Assembly: GCF_030817655.1 (NCBI RefSeq)
Contig: NZ_JAUSZM010000003.1
Span: 5,828,001-5,892,000, forward strand
From: Streptomyces sp. V4I2
GTDB lineage: Bacteria; Actinomycetota; Actinomycetes; Streptomycetales; Streptomycetaceae
Direction: 5' to 3'
Length of the DNA stretch: 64,000 bases
In this document: positions 7,827-16,903 of the stretch, in pieces
Layout: each line of letters opens with the position of its first letter
Numbering within the stretch: the stretch's first letter is position 1
Made by a program: the position numbers and the translations under genes
Notes under the pieces: model-generated
What the model was told of the DNA's origin: nothing
The model's database searches: none
Seen by the model: the letters and a program-made list of their open reading frames with translations, nothing else

Positions 7827-8678
7827 ATGGCGCCAAGGATCAATCCCACCGCTCGGCAGGTGCGGCTGGGGGCCGAGCTGCGCAAGCTGCGTGAGGCGGC
7901 AGGGCTGAAGGCGCGTGAGGTGGCGGCGTTCCTGAACTCGACTTCGGCGCAGATGAGCCAGATGGAGGCGGGTATCTCGGGCGTCAGCCCGGAGCGGGTC
8001 CGTCGGCTTGCGGCTCATTACGGCTGTGGGGACGAGGAGTTCGTCGACGCCCTGGCGGTCATCGCCGGCGAGCGCTCACATGGCTGGTGGGACGACTACC
8101 GGGGCGTCCTGCCCCAGGTCAACATGGACGTGGCCGAGGCGGAGCATTACGCGACGTTCCTGCGGGAGGTCGTGATCACGTACGTTCCTGGGCTTCTTCA
8201 GACACCCGACTATGCCCGCGCGGTCTTCAGGTACATGCGCCCGGAGCTGCCCGAGAGCGAGCTGGCACCGCGCGTGGAGCACCGGATGAGGCGCCGCGCC
8301 ATCTTCGAGGGCGACACCCCGACACCCTACGAGACGGTGATCCACGAGATGGCCCTACGTTGCCATGTGGCCGATCGCGGGACATCGCGTTCCCAACTCC
8401 GCTTCATTCTGGACGAGATCGAAGAGGGGTACGCCGGCGTGCGAGTTATCCCGTTCGACCAGGAAGGTTTTGCGGGTGCTGGAGCCTCGTTGGTGTACCT
8501 GGGGGGCCCGGTCCCCCAGCTGGACACCGGGCTGCGCGACTCGCCCACCGGCGTTGCGTTCTGCGATGCAGAAGCGCAGTTGAAGCACCTCCGGACGCTG
8601 TTCCATAAGGTGGCGGAGGCGTCGCTGGATCCCACAGCGTCGCGGGACTTCATCCACCGACTGGCGAAGGAACTGTGA
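7827..8678 (+). CDS. XRE-family regulator with DUF5753
   Basis: This 283-residue protein has an N-terminal helix-turn-helix (about 12-66: LRKLREAAGLKAREVAAFLNSTSAQMSQMEAG) and a C-terminal DUF5753 domain (about 90-280) with the signature ITYVPGLLQTPDYARAVF and later RVIPFDQEGFAGAG. These proteins, related to WhiJ, pair with small DUF397 proteins and modulate development or antibiotic production in Streptomyces. The DUF397 partner follows with overlapping stop and start. GGGAG precedes the ATG. Palindromes at 7740-7771 suggest autoregulation. Confidence 0.92.
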   Translation: MAPRINPTARQVRLGAELRKLREAAGLKAREVAAFLNSTSAQMSQMEAGISGVSPERVRRLAAHYGCGDEEFVDALAVIAGERSHGWWDDYRGVLPQVNMDVAEAEHYATFLREVVITYVPGLLQTPDYARAVFRYMRPELPESELAPRVEHRMRRRAIFEGDTPTPYETVIHEMALRCHVADRGTSRSQLRFILDEIEEGYAGVRVIPFDQEGFAGAGASLVYLGGPVPQLDTGLRDSPTGVAFCDAEAQLKHLRTLFHKVAEASLDPTASRDFIHRLAKEL

Positions 8679-8875
8679 TGAACTGGCGGAAGTCGACGTA
8701 CTCCAGCGGCGGCGAGGGCGACACCTGCGTCGAGATAGCAGAGAACCCCGCCCGCATAGCCGTCCGCGACTCAAAGGCCCCCACCCGAGCCACCCTCTCC
8801 TTCCCCACCCCCGCCTTCACAGCCCTCATCGACCACCTGAAGGGCCACCGCTCATGGAACAGCGAGTCACTCTGA
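8678..8875 (+). CDS. DUF397 domain protein
   Basis: This is a 65-residue partner of the upstream XRE protein. It shows the whole DUF397 signature: NWRKSTYSSGGEGDTCVEIA, then IAVRDSKAP, then FTALIDHLK near the end. ATG 8678 shares a base with the XRE stop; GTG 8675 is an alternative. DUF397 proteins are thought to act as small antagonists or co-regulators of their cognate XRE proteins. Its end overlaps the next gene by 22 bases. Confidence 0.9.
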   Translation: MNWRKSTYSSGGEGDTCVEIAENPARIAVRDSKAPTRATLSFPTPAFTALIDHLKGHRSWNSESL

Positions 8876-9291
8876 TCACTCTCGGCGTCTCCGATCTCGC
8901 CCGAGCGAAGGCCTTCTACGAAGCCCTCGGCTGGCAGGGCCAGGAGGTCGAGGAGACCGTCTTCTTCCAGGCGGGCGGCCTCGGCCTGGTCCTCTGGGGC
9001 CGGGACAAGCTCGCGGCGGACTGTGGGCTGGAGGCCGGGAAGGCGGACGGGTTCGGCGGCATCGTGCTCGCGCACAATGTCCGGTCCGACGCCGAGGTCG
9101 ACGAACTGCTCGCAGCCGTGGAGCGGGCCGGCGGGAGCGTGACGAAGCCCGCCGCGGTCAATGAGATCGGTTTTTACTCCAGCGCGTTCATCGACCCTGA
9201 CGGCCACGCCTGGGAGGTTGCCCACAACCCGGGTTTCCCGCTCGCCGAGGACGGCACGGTCACGCTCCCCGACTTCGGCCAGACCTCCTAG
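8854..9291 (+). CDS. VOC-family (glyoxalase-like) protein
   Basis: This is a 145-residue vicinal-oxygen-chelate fold protein. It has two beta-alpha-beta-beta-beta modules: VTLITLGVSDLARAKAFYEALGW at the N-terminus, and a second half ending FIDPDGHAWEVAHNPGF, which carries the typical E-V-A-H metal-binding strand. Substrates of this family range from lactoylglutathione to antibiotics such as bleomycin, and none can be assigned here. It starts inside the DUF397 gene and is probably co-transcribed with the XRE/DUF397 pair, with no functional link evident. Confidence 0.85.
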   Translation: MEQRVTLITLGVSDLARAKAFYEALGWQGQEVEETVFFQAGGLGLVLWGRDKLAADCGLEAGKADGFGGIVLAHNVRSDAEVDELLAAVERAGGSVTKPAAVNEIGFYSSAFIDPDGHAWEVAHNPGFPLAEDGTVTLPDFGQTS

Positions 9292-9434
9292 CTCCCAGCG
9301 GTGACAGGAACGTCGGCACGGCGCTCAGTGTCATACCGGTCGCGCCGACGGAGCAGAGACACGCTCGGTCTCGACCCGGCCGTTCGGAGCGTCCCCCCTG
9401 GTCAGATGGGGGAGCCACGGTCTAACGTCCGTGC

Positions 9435-10637
9435 ATGGCAGCCTTCGATCCGTGGGACCCGGCGTTCCTCGACGACCCGTACCCCGCCTATGCCGAGCTG
9501 CGTGCGCGTGGCCGTGTGCAGTACTTCGAGCCCACCGGGCAGTGGCTGGTGTCGCACCATGCGGACGTGTCCGCGCTGCTGCGGGACCGGAGGCTGGGGC
9601 GGACGTATCAGCACCGGTTCACCCATGAGGACTTCGGGCGGACCGCTCCTCCCGCCGAGCACGAGCCGTTCCACACGCTCAACGACCACGGGATGCTCGA
9701 CCTGGAGCCGCCGGACCACACCCGGATCCGGCGTCTGGTGTCGAAGGCGTTCACGCCGCGCACGGTGGAGCAGCTCAAGCCGTACGTGACCCAGCTCGCC
9801 GGGGAGTTGGTCGACGGGCTCGTGCGGCAGGGCGGCGGCGACCTGCTCACCGATGTCGCCGAGCCGCTCCCCGTGGCCGTGATCGCCGAGATGCTGGGCA
9901 TCCCGGAGTCGGACCGGGCGCCGCTCCGTCCGTGGTCGGCGGACATCTGCGGGATGTACGAGCTGAACCCGTCGGAGGGCGTGGCGGCCAAGGCGGTGCG
10001 GGCGTCGGTGGAGTTCTCCGACTACCTCCTCCAGCTGATCGCCGAGCGTCGCAAGGAGCCGGGCGAGGATCTGATCTCGGGGCTGATCGCGGCCCACGAC
10101 GAGGGCGACCGGCTGACCGAGCAGGAGATGATCTCGACCTGTGTGCTGCTGCTGAACGCGGGCCACGAGGCCACGGTCAACGCCACCGTCAACGGTTGGT
10201 ACGCCCTGTTCCGCAACCCCGGCCAGCTCGCGGCCCTGCGTGCGGACCACTCCCTGGTCCCGTCCGCCGTGGAGGAGCTGATGCGCTACGACACCCCGCT
10301 CCAGCTCTTCGAACGCTGGGTGCTCGACGACATCGAGGTCGACGGCACGACGATCCCGAGGGGAGCGGAGATCGCGATGCTCTTCGGCTCCGCCAACCAC
10401 GACCCCGAGGTGTTCCGGAATCCCGAGCAGCTCGACCTCGCCCGCAAGGACAACCCGCACATCTCCTTCAGCGCCGGCATCCACTACTGCATCGGCGCCC
10501 CGCTGGCCCGTATCGAGCTGGCGGCATCGATGACGGCCTTGCTGGAGAAGGCCCCGACGCTGGGCCTGGCGGCGGAGCCTCGGCAGAAGCCGAACTTCGT
10601 GATCCGGGGGCTGGAGGGACTGGCCGTCGCCCTGTGA
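9435..10637 (+). CDS. cytochrome P450, CYP107 family-like
   Basis: This is a 400-residue soluble bacterial P450. The I-helix oxygen motif is AGHEAT (about 242-247), the K-helix ExxR is EELMR, and the haem-binding loop is FSAGIHYCIGAPLAR with Cys352 as thiolate ligand. By position and recalled similarity it matches CYP107U1 of S. coelicolor, a conserved P450 reported to affect sporulation. There is no adjacent ferredoxin or reductase; the nearest small ferredoxin is at 62293. The reading begins MAAFDPWDPAFLDDPYPAY, typical of the family. It converges on the ABC permease. Confidence 0.9.
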   Translation: MAAFDPWDPAFLDDPYPAYAELRARGRVQYFEPTGQWLVSHHADVSALLRDRRLGRTYQHRFTHEDFGRTAPPAEHEPFHTLNDHGMLDLEPPDHTRIRRLVSKAFTPRTVEQLKPYVTQLAGELVDGLVRQGGGDLLTDVAEPLPVAVIAEMLGIPESDRAPLRPWSADICGMYELNPSEGVAAKAVRASVEFSDYLLQLIAERRKEPGEDLISGLIAAHDEGDRLTEQEMISTCVLLLNAGHEATVNATVNGWYALFRNPGQLAALRADHSLVPSAVEELMRYDTPLQLFERWVLDDIEVDGTTIPRGAEIAMLFGSANHDPEVFRNPEQLDLARKDNPHISFSAGIHYCIGAPLARIELAASMTALLEKAPTLGLAAEPRQKPNFVIRGLEGLAVAL

Positions 10638-10668
10638 CGACGGTGGGCCGCCGGGGGCGAGAAACACC

Positions 10669-12270
10669 TCACGTGCTCATGTCCCGCCGCCGCACCCCCG
10701 CCAGCCCCACCCCGACCAGCGCGACCGCCACCAGCACAAGGACCAGCACCGGCCCCCACTCCATCCCCCCGCCCGGCAGCTTCGGCAGATGGCCGAACGG
10801 GGACACGTCCAGCACCGCCTGCGGAACGTCCAGCGCGGGCCCCACCCAGCCGATCAGCAGTACCGCCCCGGCCACGCCCCAGGCCGCCACCGCCGCCCGG
10901 GGAGCCAGCCCGTGCAGCAGCACCGCCAGCCCGCCGATCACCCAGACCGCGGCCACCTGCACCAGGCACGCCCCCAGGATCGGCCCGGCCTCCTTGCCGT
11001 GGCCCACGGCGAAGCCCAGCCCGGCGAGCAGCATGATCAGTACGGATCCGCCGAAGGCGATCAGCAGGTGTCCGCTCGCCCACCGCAGCCGTCCCACCGC
11101 GTTCGCCAGCACGGGTTCGGCGCGCCCCGAGGTCTCCTCGCCGTGCAGTCGTAGCACCGAGGCGACGACGTACAGCGCGGCGATCAGGCCGAGCATGCCG
11201 ATCATCGCCGAGAGGAAGGCGTCCGTGATCCCCGACTGGCCGCCCATCCGTTCGATGATCTCGCGGGCGTTGTCGTTGTCGCCGACGAGGTCGGCCGCGC
11301 CGTCGGTCATGCCGCCGTAGACGACCCCGGCGAGGAAGAAGCCGATGCTCCAGCCGAGGAGGCTGCCGCGTTGCAGCCGCCAGGCCAGCGCCGTGGCCGA
11401 GCCGAGGCGGCCGGACGCCGGTCCCGGGCGGGTCGGCAGGAAGCTCATGCCGACGTCCCGGCGGCCGGCCAGTTCGTAGGCGACGGCCGCCTGCGTCGCC
11501 ACCGCCGCGGCGAACAGGAGCAGGACCCACCAGCGTTCGGCCGCGAAGGGCCGTACGTTCTCGAGCCAGCCGATCGGCGACAGCCAGGTCAGGGCCGACG
11601 AGCCGTCGTCCGTCGCCGAGTCGCCGGCCGCGCGCAGCACGAAGGCCGCGCCGAGCACCCCGGCCGTCAGGCCGCGGGCCAGGCGCGCGCTCTCCGTGAG
11701 CTGGGCGACGATCGCGGCCATCGTGGCGAAGACCATGCCGACGCCGGCGATCCCGAGCCCGAGGGCGAGCGCGCCCGCCCCGCCCTGGCCGGCCAGGCCG
11801 GCGGTCAGGAGCAGGGCCAGTACGGCGTTCGCGACCGCCGCGGTCAGCAGCGCCGCCGTCAGCGAGGCCCTACGGCCCACCATCCCCGACGCCACCAGTT
11901 CCTGCCGCCCGCTCTCCTCCTCGTCCCGGGTGTGCCGGACGACGATGATCAGGCTCATCACGGCGGCCACCGCGCCCGCGTACACGCCGACCCGCCAGGC
12001 GGTCAGCGCGCCGAGCGAGTCGTCGAAGACCGGGCCGACCATCGCGCGCAGGGAGGGGTTGGTCTCCATCTGCCGTACCAGGTCGGCACGTTCGGCGGAG
12101 GTGCCGTACAGGCCCTTCAGGGTGTTCGGCATGGAGAGGACCATCAGCGCGTTCACCCCGATCCAGATGGGGATCATTGCGCGGTCGCGGCGCAGCGCGA
12201 AGCGCACCAGGGTGCCGGTGCCCGCGAGTTGGCGGGGACCGGTGGGCCGTAGCGTCGAAACGGCGGTCAT
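10669..12270 (-). CDS. ABC-2 type exporter permease
   Basis: This is a 533-residue integral membrane protein with about twelve hydrophobic segments and the internal duplication typical of the actinomycete 'polyketide antibiotic exporter' permeases. Each half starts with an LVRFALRRDR- or LAWRLQRGSL-like amphipathic stretch followed by a six-helix block, with EESGRQELVASGMVGRR and GEETSGRAEPVLANAVGR as matching loops. It overlaps the upstream ATPase gene by 4 bases (ATGA). It probably exports a toxic or signalling small molecule together with that ATPase. Confidence 0.88.
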   Translation of the reverse strand: MTAVSTLRPTGPRQLAGTGTLVRFALRRDRAMIPIWIGVNALMVLSMPNTLKGLYGTSAERADLVRQMETNPSLRAMVGPVFDDSLGALTAWRVGVYAGAVAAVMSLIIVVRHTRDEEESGRQELVASGMVGRRASLTAALLTAAVANAVLALLLTAGLAGQGGAGALALGLGIAGVGMVFATMAAIVAQLTESARLARGLTAGVLGAAFVLRAAGDSATDDGSSALTWLSPIGWLENVRPFAAERWWVLLLFAAAVATQAAVAYELAGRRDVGMSFLPTRPGPASGRLGSATALAWRLQRGSLLGWSIGFFLAGVVYGGMTDGAADLVGDNDNAREIIERMGGQSGITDAFLSAMIGMLGLIAALYVVASVLRLHGEETSGRAEPVLANAVGRLRWASGHLLIAFGGSVLIMLLAGLGFAVGHGKEAGPILGACLVQVAAVWVIGGLAVLLHGLAPRAAVAAWGVAGAVLLIGWVGPALDVPQAVLDVSPFGHLPKLPGGGMEWGPVLVLVLVAVALVGVGLAGVRRRDMST

Positions 12271-13175
12271 CGGGCCGCCGCCTCTGCCGGTACGTCCTCC
12301 TGGTAGTGCCGCAGGAACAGCTCCTCCAGCGTGGGCGGCGTCGACGTCAGCGACCGCACGCCGGTCTCGCTCAACTGCCGTAGTACGGCGTCGAGTTCGC
12401 TGGTGTCGACCTGGAGCCGCACCCGATGTCCCTGCACGTCGAGGTCGTGGACGCCGGGGAGGTGGGCCAACCCATTGGGCGCTCCCACGAGTTCGGCGGT
12501 CACGCTGGTTCGCGTCAGGTGGCGCAGGTCGGCGAGCGAGCCGGTCTCGACCGTGCGGCCCTTGCGGATGATGCTGACGCGGTCGCAGAGCTCCTCGACC
12601 TCGCTCAGGATGTGCGAGGACAGCAGTACGGTCCGTCCCCGGTCCCGCTCCTCCTCCACGCACCGCCGGAAGACCGCCTCCATCAGCGGGTCCAGGCCCG
12701 AGGTCGGCTCGTCCAGGATCAGCAGGTCGACGTCCGAGGCGAACGCGGCGACCAGGGCGACCTTCTGCCGGTTGCCCTTCGAGTACGTCCGCCCCTTCTT
12801 CGTCGGGTCGAGTTCGAACCGTTCGATCAGCTCGGCGCGGCGGCCGGTGTCGAGGCCCCCGCGCAGGCGGCCGAAGAGGTCGATGACCTCGCCGCCCGAC
12901 AGATTCCGCCACAGGGTCACGTCGCCGGGGACGTACGCGATCCGGCGGTGCGCCTCGACCGCGTCCGCCCAGGGATCGCGGCCGAGGACCTGCGCGGCGC
13001 CCGAGTCGGCGCGCAGCAGGCCGAGCAGGACGCGGATGGTGGTGGACTTGCCGGAGCCGTTCGGGCCGAGGAAGCCGTGCACCTCGCCCGTCTTCACCTC
13101 CAGGTCGAGACCGTCGAGCGCGTGGGTGCGGCCGAAGGACTTGTGCAGTCCGGACACGGTGATGGCCTTCGTCAT
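12267..13175 (-). CDS. ABC transporter ATP-binding protein
   Basis: This is a 302-residue nucleotide-binding subunit. The Walker A motif is GPNGSGKST (about 38-46), the signature-like region is YSKGNRQKVALVAAF, and Walker B is LLILDEPTSGLDP, followed by the switch His in LLSSHILSE. A C-terminal extension of about 80 residues is typical of antibiotic-resistance exporters such as DrrA. It is the first gene of a two-gene operon with the permease. The divergent MarR/GbsR-type gene and the nested inverted repeats at 13192-13220 suggest a ligand-responsive efflux system. Confidence 0.93.
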   Translation of the reverse strand: MTKAITVSGLHKSFGRTHALDGLDLEVKTGEVHGFLGPNGSGKSTTIRVLLGLLRADSGAAQVLGRDPWADAVEAHRRIAYVPGDVTLWRNLSGGEVIDLFGRLRGGLDTGRRAELIERFELDPTKKGRTYSKGNRQKVALVAAFASDVDLLILDEPTSGLDPLMEAVFRRCVEEERDRGRTVLLSSHILSEVEELCDRVSIIRKGRTVETGSLADLRHLTRTSVTAELVGAPNGLAHLPGVHDLDVQGHRVRLQVDTSELDAVLRQLSETGVRSLTSTPPTLEELFLRHYQEDVPAEAAAR

Positions 13176-13191
13176 GATTCAGAACGTACGC

Positions 13192-13220
13192 TTCCTTCAG
13201 AAATTTGTGAAGTTAAGGAA
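13192..13220. promoter_or_regulatory. nested inverted repeat between exporter and MarR gene
   Basis: The outer arms TTCCTT and AAGGAA enclose the inner arms CTTCA and TGAAG around an AT-rich centre. The site is 16 bases upstream of the ABC ATPase start and 60 bases upstream of the divergent regulator. This is the expected place and symmetry for a dimeric MarR/GbsR operator controlling both. Confidence 0.6.
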
Positions 13221-13279
13221 ACGTCAAAATGCGCGTTAAGGTCGTGGGACGGTGACTGAGCAGGGGAGATGATCGAGGC

Positions 13280-13777
13280 ATGACGGAAACAGCCGGGGTG
13301 GGACGGGATCCGGAAGCGGTCTCCCGGTTCGTCGAGCATTTCGCGGCCCAGCTCGTCGAGGCCGGACTCCAACGGATGCCGGCCCGGGTCTTCGCGGCGC
13401 TGCTCGCCTCCGACTCCGGCATTCTGACCTCCGCCGAGCTGGGCGAACAGCTGCAGATCAGCCCCGCGGCCGTCTCCGGGGCCGTGCGCTACCTGGCGCA
13501 GGTGCACATGGTGTCGCGGGAGCGGGAGCCCGGCTCGCGCCGGGAGCGGTACCGAGTGCACAGCAACCAGTGGTACGAGGCACTTACCAACCGCAACGCG
13601 ATCATCAAGCGCTGGGAGGACGCCTTGCGCGAGGGCGTCGTCGGCCTGGGCGCCGACACGCCGGCGGGCAGTCGGCTCGCCGAGACCCTCGCCTTCTTCG
13701 AGTTCATGGAGGGCGAGATCGAGGCCATGATGGAGCGCTGGCGCGTGCACCGCGACAAGACCTTCGGCCAGGCGTGA
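13280..13777 (+). CDS. GbsR/MarR-family regulator
   Basis: This is a 165-residue winged-helix protein. The DNA-binding part (about 38-95) reads RVFAALLASDSGILTSAELGEQLQISPAAVSGAVRYLAQVHMVSREREPGSRRERYRV, as in GbsR-like MarR proteins. Flanking helices form the dimer interface. It is divergent from an ABC-2 exporter operon, the usual arrangement for a repressor that lifts when the exported compound binds. GGGGAG lies shortly before the ATG. Confidence 0.88.
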   Translation: MTETAGVGRDPEAVSRFVEHFAAQLVEAGLQRMPARVFAALLASDSGILTSAELGEQLQISPAAVSGAVRYLAQVHMVSREREPGSRRERYRVHSNQWYEALTNRNAIIKRWEDALREGVVGLGADTPAGSRLAETLAFFEFMEGEIEAMMERWRVHRDKTFGQA

Positions 13778-13810
13778 TCCCCGGCCGAAGGTCCGTGAAC
13801 TCCCGTACGG

Positions 13811-15322
13811 CTAGCGCTCCTTCGTCTCCTCCAGCACCGTCCGCCCGATCAGCGCGTACCGGGACGGGTCGCGCCGCTTGAGGTACTGCGCGTACCCGAT
13901 GCCCACCGCCGCGACCAGCGCCACCAGCCACGGCGTCGCCTTCAGCACCAGCGATCCGGACTCCGTACCGGCCGCCACGCCCATGTTGGACACCAGCAGC
14001 ACGACCACCGCGAGCATGGCCACCCCGCCCACCAGCGGGGCGGTGAACGTCTTGAACCAGTGCCTGCTCTCGGGGTGGTGGGTGCGGAAGTACGCCAGCA
14101 CCGCGAACGAGCACACGGCCTGCACGACGAGGATCGCCATGGTGCCGAGGATGGCGAGCAGGACGTACAGACCGGCGTACGGGTCCTTGCCCGCGATCCA
14201 GAACGCGGCGATCAGTACGGCGCTGATGATGGTCTGGACGAGGCCCGCGATGTGCGGGGAGCCGTGTTCGGCGTGGGTGCGGCCGATGGTCTTCTTCAGC
14301 GACGGCAGGACGCCCTCGCGGCCCAGCGCGTACATGTAGCGAGCGGCACAGTTGTGGAAGGCCATGCCGCAGGCCAGCGAGCCGGTGATCATCAGCCACT
14401 GCATGACGACGACCGCCCAGTGGCCGACGTACTGCTCGGTGGGGTTGAAGAACAACGCGAGGGGGTTCGCGGAGGAGGCGGCCGCCACGGCTTCCTTCTC
14501 GCCGTTGCCGATGATGGCCATCCAGGAGACGAAGACGTAGAAGACGCCGACGCCGAGGACCGAGATCATCGTCGCCTTGGGGATGATCTTCTTCGGGTTG
14601 CGGGACTCCTCGCCGTACATCGCGGTCGACTCGAAGCCCACCCAGGACCAGAAGGCGAAGAAGAGGCCGAGACCGGCGGAGGTGCCCTGGAAGGCGTTGA
14701 CCGGGTTGATCGGGCCGAAGGTGAAGCCGTTCGGGCCGCCGCCGTGGAGGGCGACCGAGATCGCCATCGCCGCGAGGATCGTCACCTCGGTGGCCAGCAG
14801 GACGACGAGCACCTTCTCCGCGACCGAGACGCCGAACCAGGTGCCCATCGCGTTGACGGCGAGCATCAGGATCGCGAACGTCCACCACGGGACGTGCAGG
14901 CCCGTCTGGTCCTCCAGCGTGGTGGTCGCGAAGACCGAGAAGATGCCGATGAGGGCCGGCTCGAAGACGACGTACGCGAAGGTCGCGAGGAGCCCGGAGG
15001 CCAGACCGACCGTGCGGCCGAGGCCGTACGAGATGAAGCCGTAGAAGGCGCCGGTGGAGGTGATGTGCTTCGCCATCGAGGTGAAGCCGACGGAAAAGAT
15101 TGCCAGGACGACCATTGCGACGAGGTAGCTCGCCGGGGCGCCGATGCCGTTGCCTGACGACACCATGAAGGGCACGTTGCCGGTCATCGCGGTGATCGGC
15201 GCGGCGGTCGCCACGGCCATGAAGACCACGCCGAGCAGGCCGATGGCGTTGGGCTTGAGCCGGTGGACGGTTTCCTCCCCGCCCGTCTTCGCCTCGGGGG
15301 CGACGCCCTCTTGTACTGCCAT
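13811..15322 (-). CDS. APC-family permease, probable ethanolamine uptake
   Basis: This is a 503-residue amino-acid/polyamine/organocation permease with about twelve membrane helices. The conserved helix-1 region is PNAIGLLGVVFMAVATAAPI and a helix-6-like segment is FFAFWSWVGFESTAMYGEESRNPKK. Its divergent neighbours are eutB and eutC, so ethanolamine or a related amine is the likely substrate, by context only. The ATG is preceded on its strand by AGAGGGGCCACCCG. The 190-base gap to eutB should hold both promoters; I see no clear operator there. Confidence 0.85.
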   Translation of the reverse strand: MAVQEGVAPEAKTGGEETVHRLKPNAIGLLGVVFMAVATAAPITAMTGNVPFMVSSGNGIGAPASYLVAMVVLAIFSVGFTSMAKHITSTGAFYGFISYGLGRTVGLASGLLATFAYVVFEPALIGIFSVFATTTLEDQTGLHVPWWTFAILMLAVNAMGTWFGVSVAEKVLVVLLATEVTILAAMAISVALHGGGPNGFTFGPINPVNAFQGTSAGLGLFFAFWSWVGFESTAMYGEESRNPKKIIPKATMISVLGVGVFYVFVSWMAIIGNGEKEAVAAASSANPLALFFNPTEQYVGHWAVVVMQWLMITGSLACGMAFHNCAARYMYALGREGVLPSLKKTIGRTHAEHGSPHIAGLVQTIISAVLIAAFWIAGKDPYAGLYVLLAILGTMAILVVQAVCSFAVLAYFRTHHPESRHWFKTFTAPLVGGVAMLAVVVLLVSNMGVAAGTESGSLVLKATPWLVALVAAVGIGYAQYLKRRDPSRYALIGRTVLEETKER

Positions 15323-15514
15323 CGGGTGGCCCCTCTTCTGTCGGTCGACTTGGGTACTGGTCCGGAATCCTGAAGTGCGAATGAGTCACGCAAAGGGGTG
15401 CGAGCGTTAAATGCATGTCAACTAGACCTTTAAAAACCGGTCCTGGCGAACGCCTTGGTTAACTCTCGGGCAGCTCGTGGACCGTGCCGGACCCGGCCTC
15501 GTAGCGTCCTTCGC

Positions 15515-16903
15515 ATGAGCACCTACACGTCCACCCTCGGCGGCGAACGCCACCGCTTCGACTCCCTCGCGCGCCTGCTCGCCGCCGCGAGCCCCGAGCG
15601 CTCCGGCGACCGGCTGGCCGGACTCGCCGCGTCGTCCGCCCGGGAGCGGGTCGCGGCGCGCTGGGCGCTGTCCGAGGTGCCGCTCACCACCTTCCTCACC
15701 GAGCCGGTGGTCCCGTACGAGAGCGACGACGTGACCCGGCTGATCCTCGACACGCACGACCCGGTGGCCTTCGCGCCGGTGGCCGGGATGACGGTCGGGG
15801 AGCTGCGGGAGTGGCTGCTGTCGGAGGCGGCGGACGCCGAGGCGCTGGCGGCGGTGTCGCCCGGGCTCACCCCGGAGATGGTCGCGGCCGTGTCCAAGCT
15901 GATGGGGAACGCGGACCTGGTGGCCGTGGCGCGCAAGGTACGGGTGGTGACCGCCTTCCGCTCGACGATCGGCCTGCCGGGCCGGCTGGCGACCCGTCTC
16001 CAGCCCAACCACCCCACCGACGACCCGGCGGGCGTGGCCGCTGCCCTGCTCGACGGTCTGCTGCTCGGCTCGGGCGACGCGGTGATCGGCATCAACCCGG
16101 CCACGGACAGCCCGAGGGCCGTACGGGACCTGCTGGAGCTGCTCGACGGGGTCATCACGCGGTACGCGATCCCGACCCAGTCGTGCGTGCTGTGCCATGT
16201 GACGACCAGCGTGGACCTGATGGAACGCGGGGCGCCCGTCGACCTCGTCTTCCAGTCCATCGCGGGCACGCAGGCGGCGAACGCGTCCTTCGGCGTCACC
16301 CTCGGGCTGCTCGACGAGGCGTACGAGGCGGCGCGCGGGCTGGACCGGGGGACGGTCGGCAAGAACGTCATGTACTTCGAGACCGGCCAGGGCAGCGCCC
16401 TGTCGGCGGACGCGCACCACGGGGTGGACCAGCAGACGGTCGAGGCACGGGCGTACGCGGTCGCCCGGCGCTACGACCCCCTGCTCGTGAACACCGTCGT
16501 CGGCTTCATCGGCCCCGAGTACCTCTACGACGGCCGGCAGATCCTGCGCGCCGCCCTGGAGGACCACTTCTGCGGCAAGCTGCTCGGCCTGCCGATGGGC
16601 CTGGACATCTGCTACACCAACCACGCGGACGCCGATGACGACGACGTGGCGACGATGCTGACGATGCTCGGCGTCGCGGGCGCCTCGTTCGTGATCTGCA
16701 CGCCGGGCGGCGACGACATCATGCTCAACTACCAGTCGGCCTCGTACCACGACGCGTTGTACCTGCGGGAGGTGCTCGGGCTGCGCCCGGCGCCGGAGTT
16801 CGAGGCGTGGCTCGGGTCGATCGGGCTGCTGGACGAACGCGGCGCGATCCGCGAGGTCACCGCACATCCGCTGACGGCCATCGGACGGGAGCTGGCGGCA
16901 TGA
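15515..16903 (+). CDS. eutB: ethanolamine ammonia-lyase large subunit
   Basis: This is the catalytic TIM-barrel subunit that, with EutC and adenosylcobalamin, splits ethanolamine into acetaldehyde and ammonia. The 462-residue length matches the family (about 453). Recognisable stretches include FRSTIGLPGRLATRLQPNHPTDD, VIGINPATDSP, VLCHVTT, YFETGQGSALSA and MGLDICYTNHADAD. ATG 15515 begins the family-typical N-terminus; the frame is open a little further upstream. EutC starts inside its stop codon. No microcompartment shell genes lie nearby, so this is the cytosolic version of the pathway. Confidence 0.95.
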   Translation: MSTYTSTLGGERHRFDSLARLLAAASPERSGDRLAGLAASSARERVAARWALSEVPLTTFLTEPVVPYESDDVTRLILDTHDPVAFAPVAGMTVGELREWLLSEAADAEALAAVSPGLTPEMVAAVSKLMGNADLVAVARKVRVVTAFRSTIGLPGRLATRLQPNHPTDDPAGVAAALLDGLLLGSGDAVIGINPATDSPRAVRDLLELLDGVITRYAIPTQSCVLCHVTTSVDLMERGAPVDLVFQSIAGTQAANASFGVTLGLLDEAYEAARGLDRGTVGKNVMYFETGQGSALSADAHHGVDQQTVEARAYAVARRYDPLLVNTVVGFIGPEYLYDGRQILRAALEDHFCGKLLGLPMGLDICYTNHADADDDDVATMLTMLGVAGASFVICTPGGDDIMLNYQSASYHDALYLREVLGLRPAPEFEAWLGSIGLLDERGAIREVTAHPLTAIGRELAA

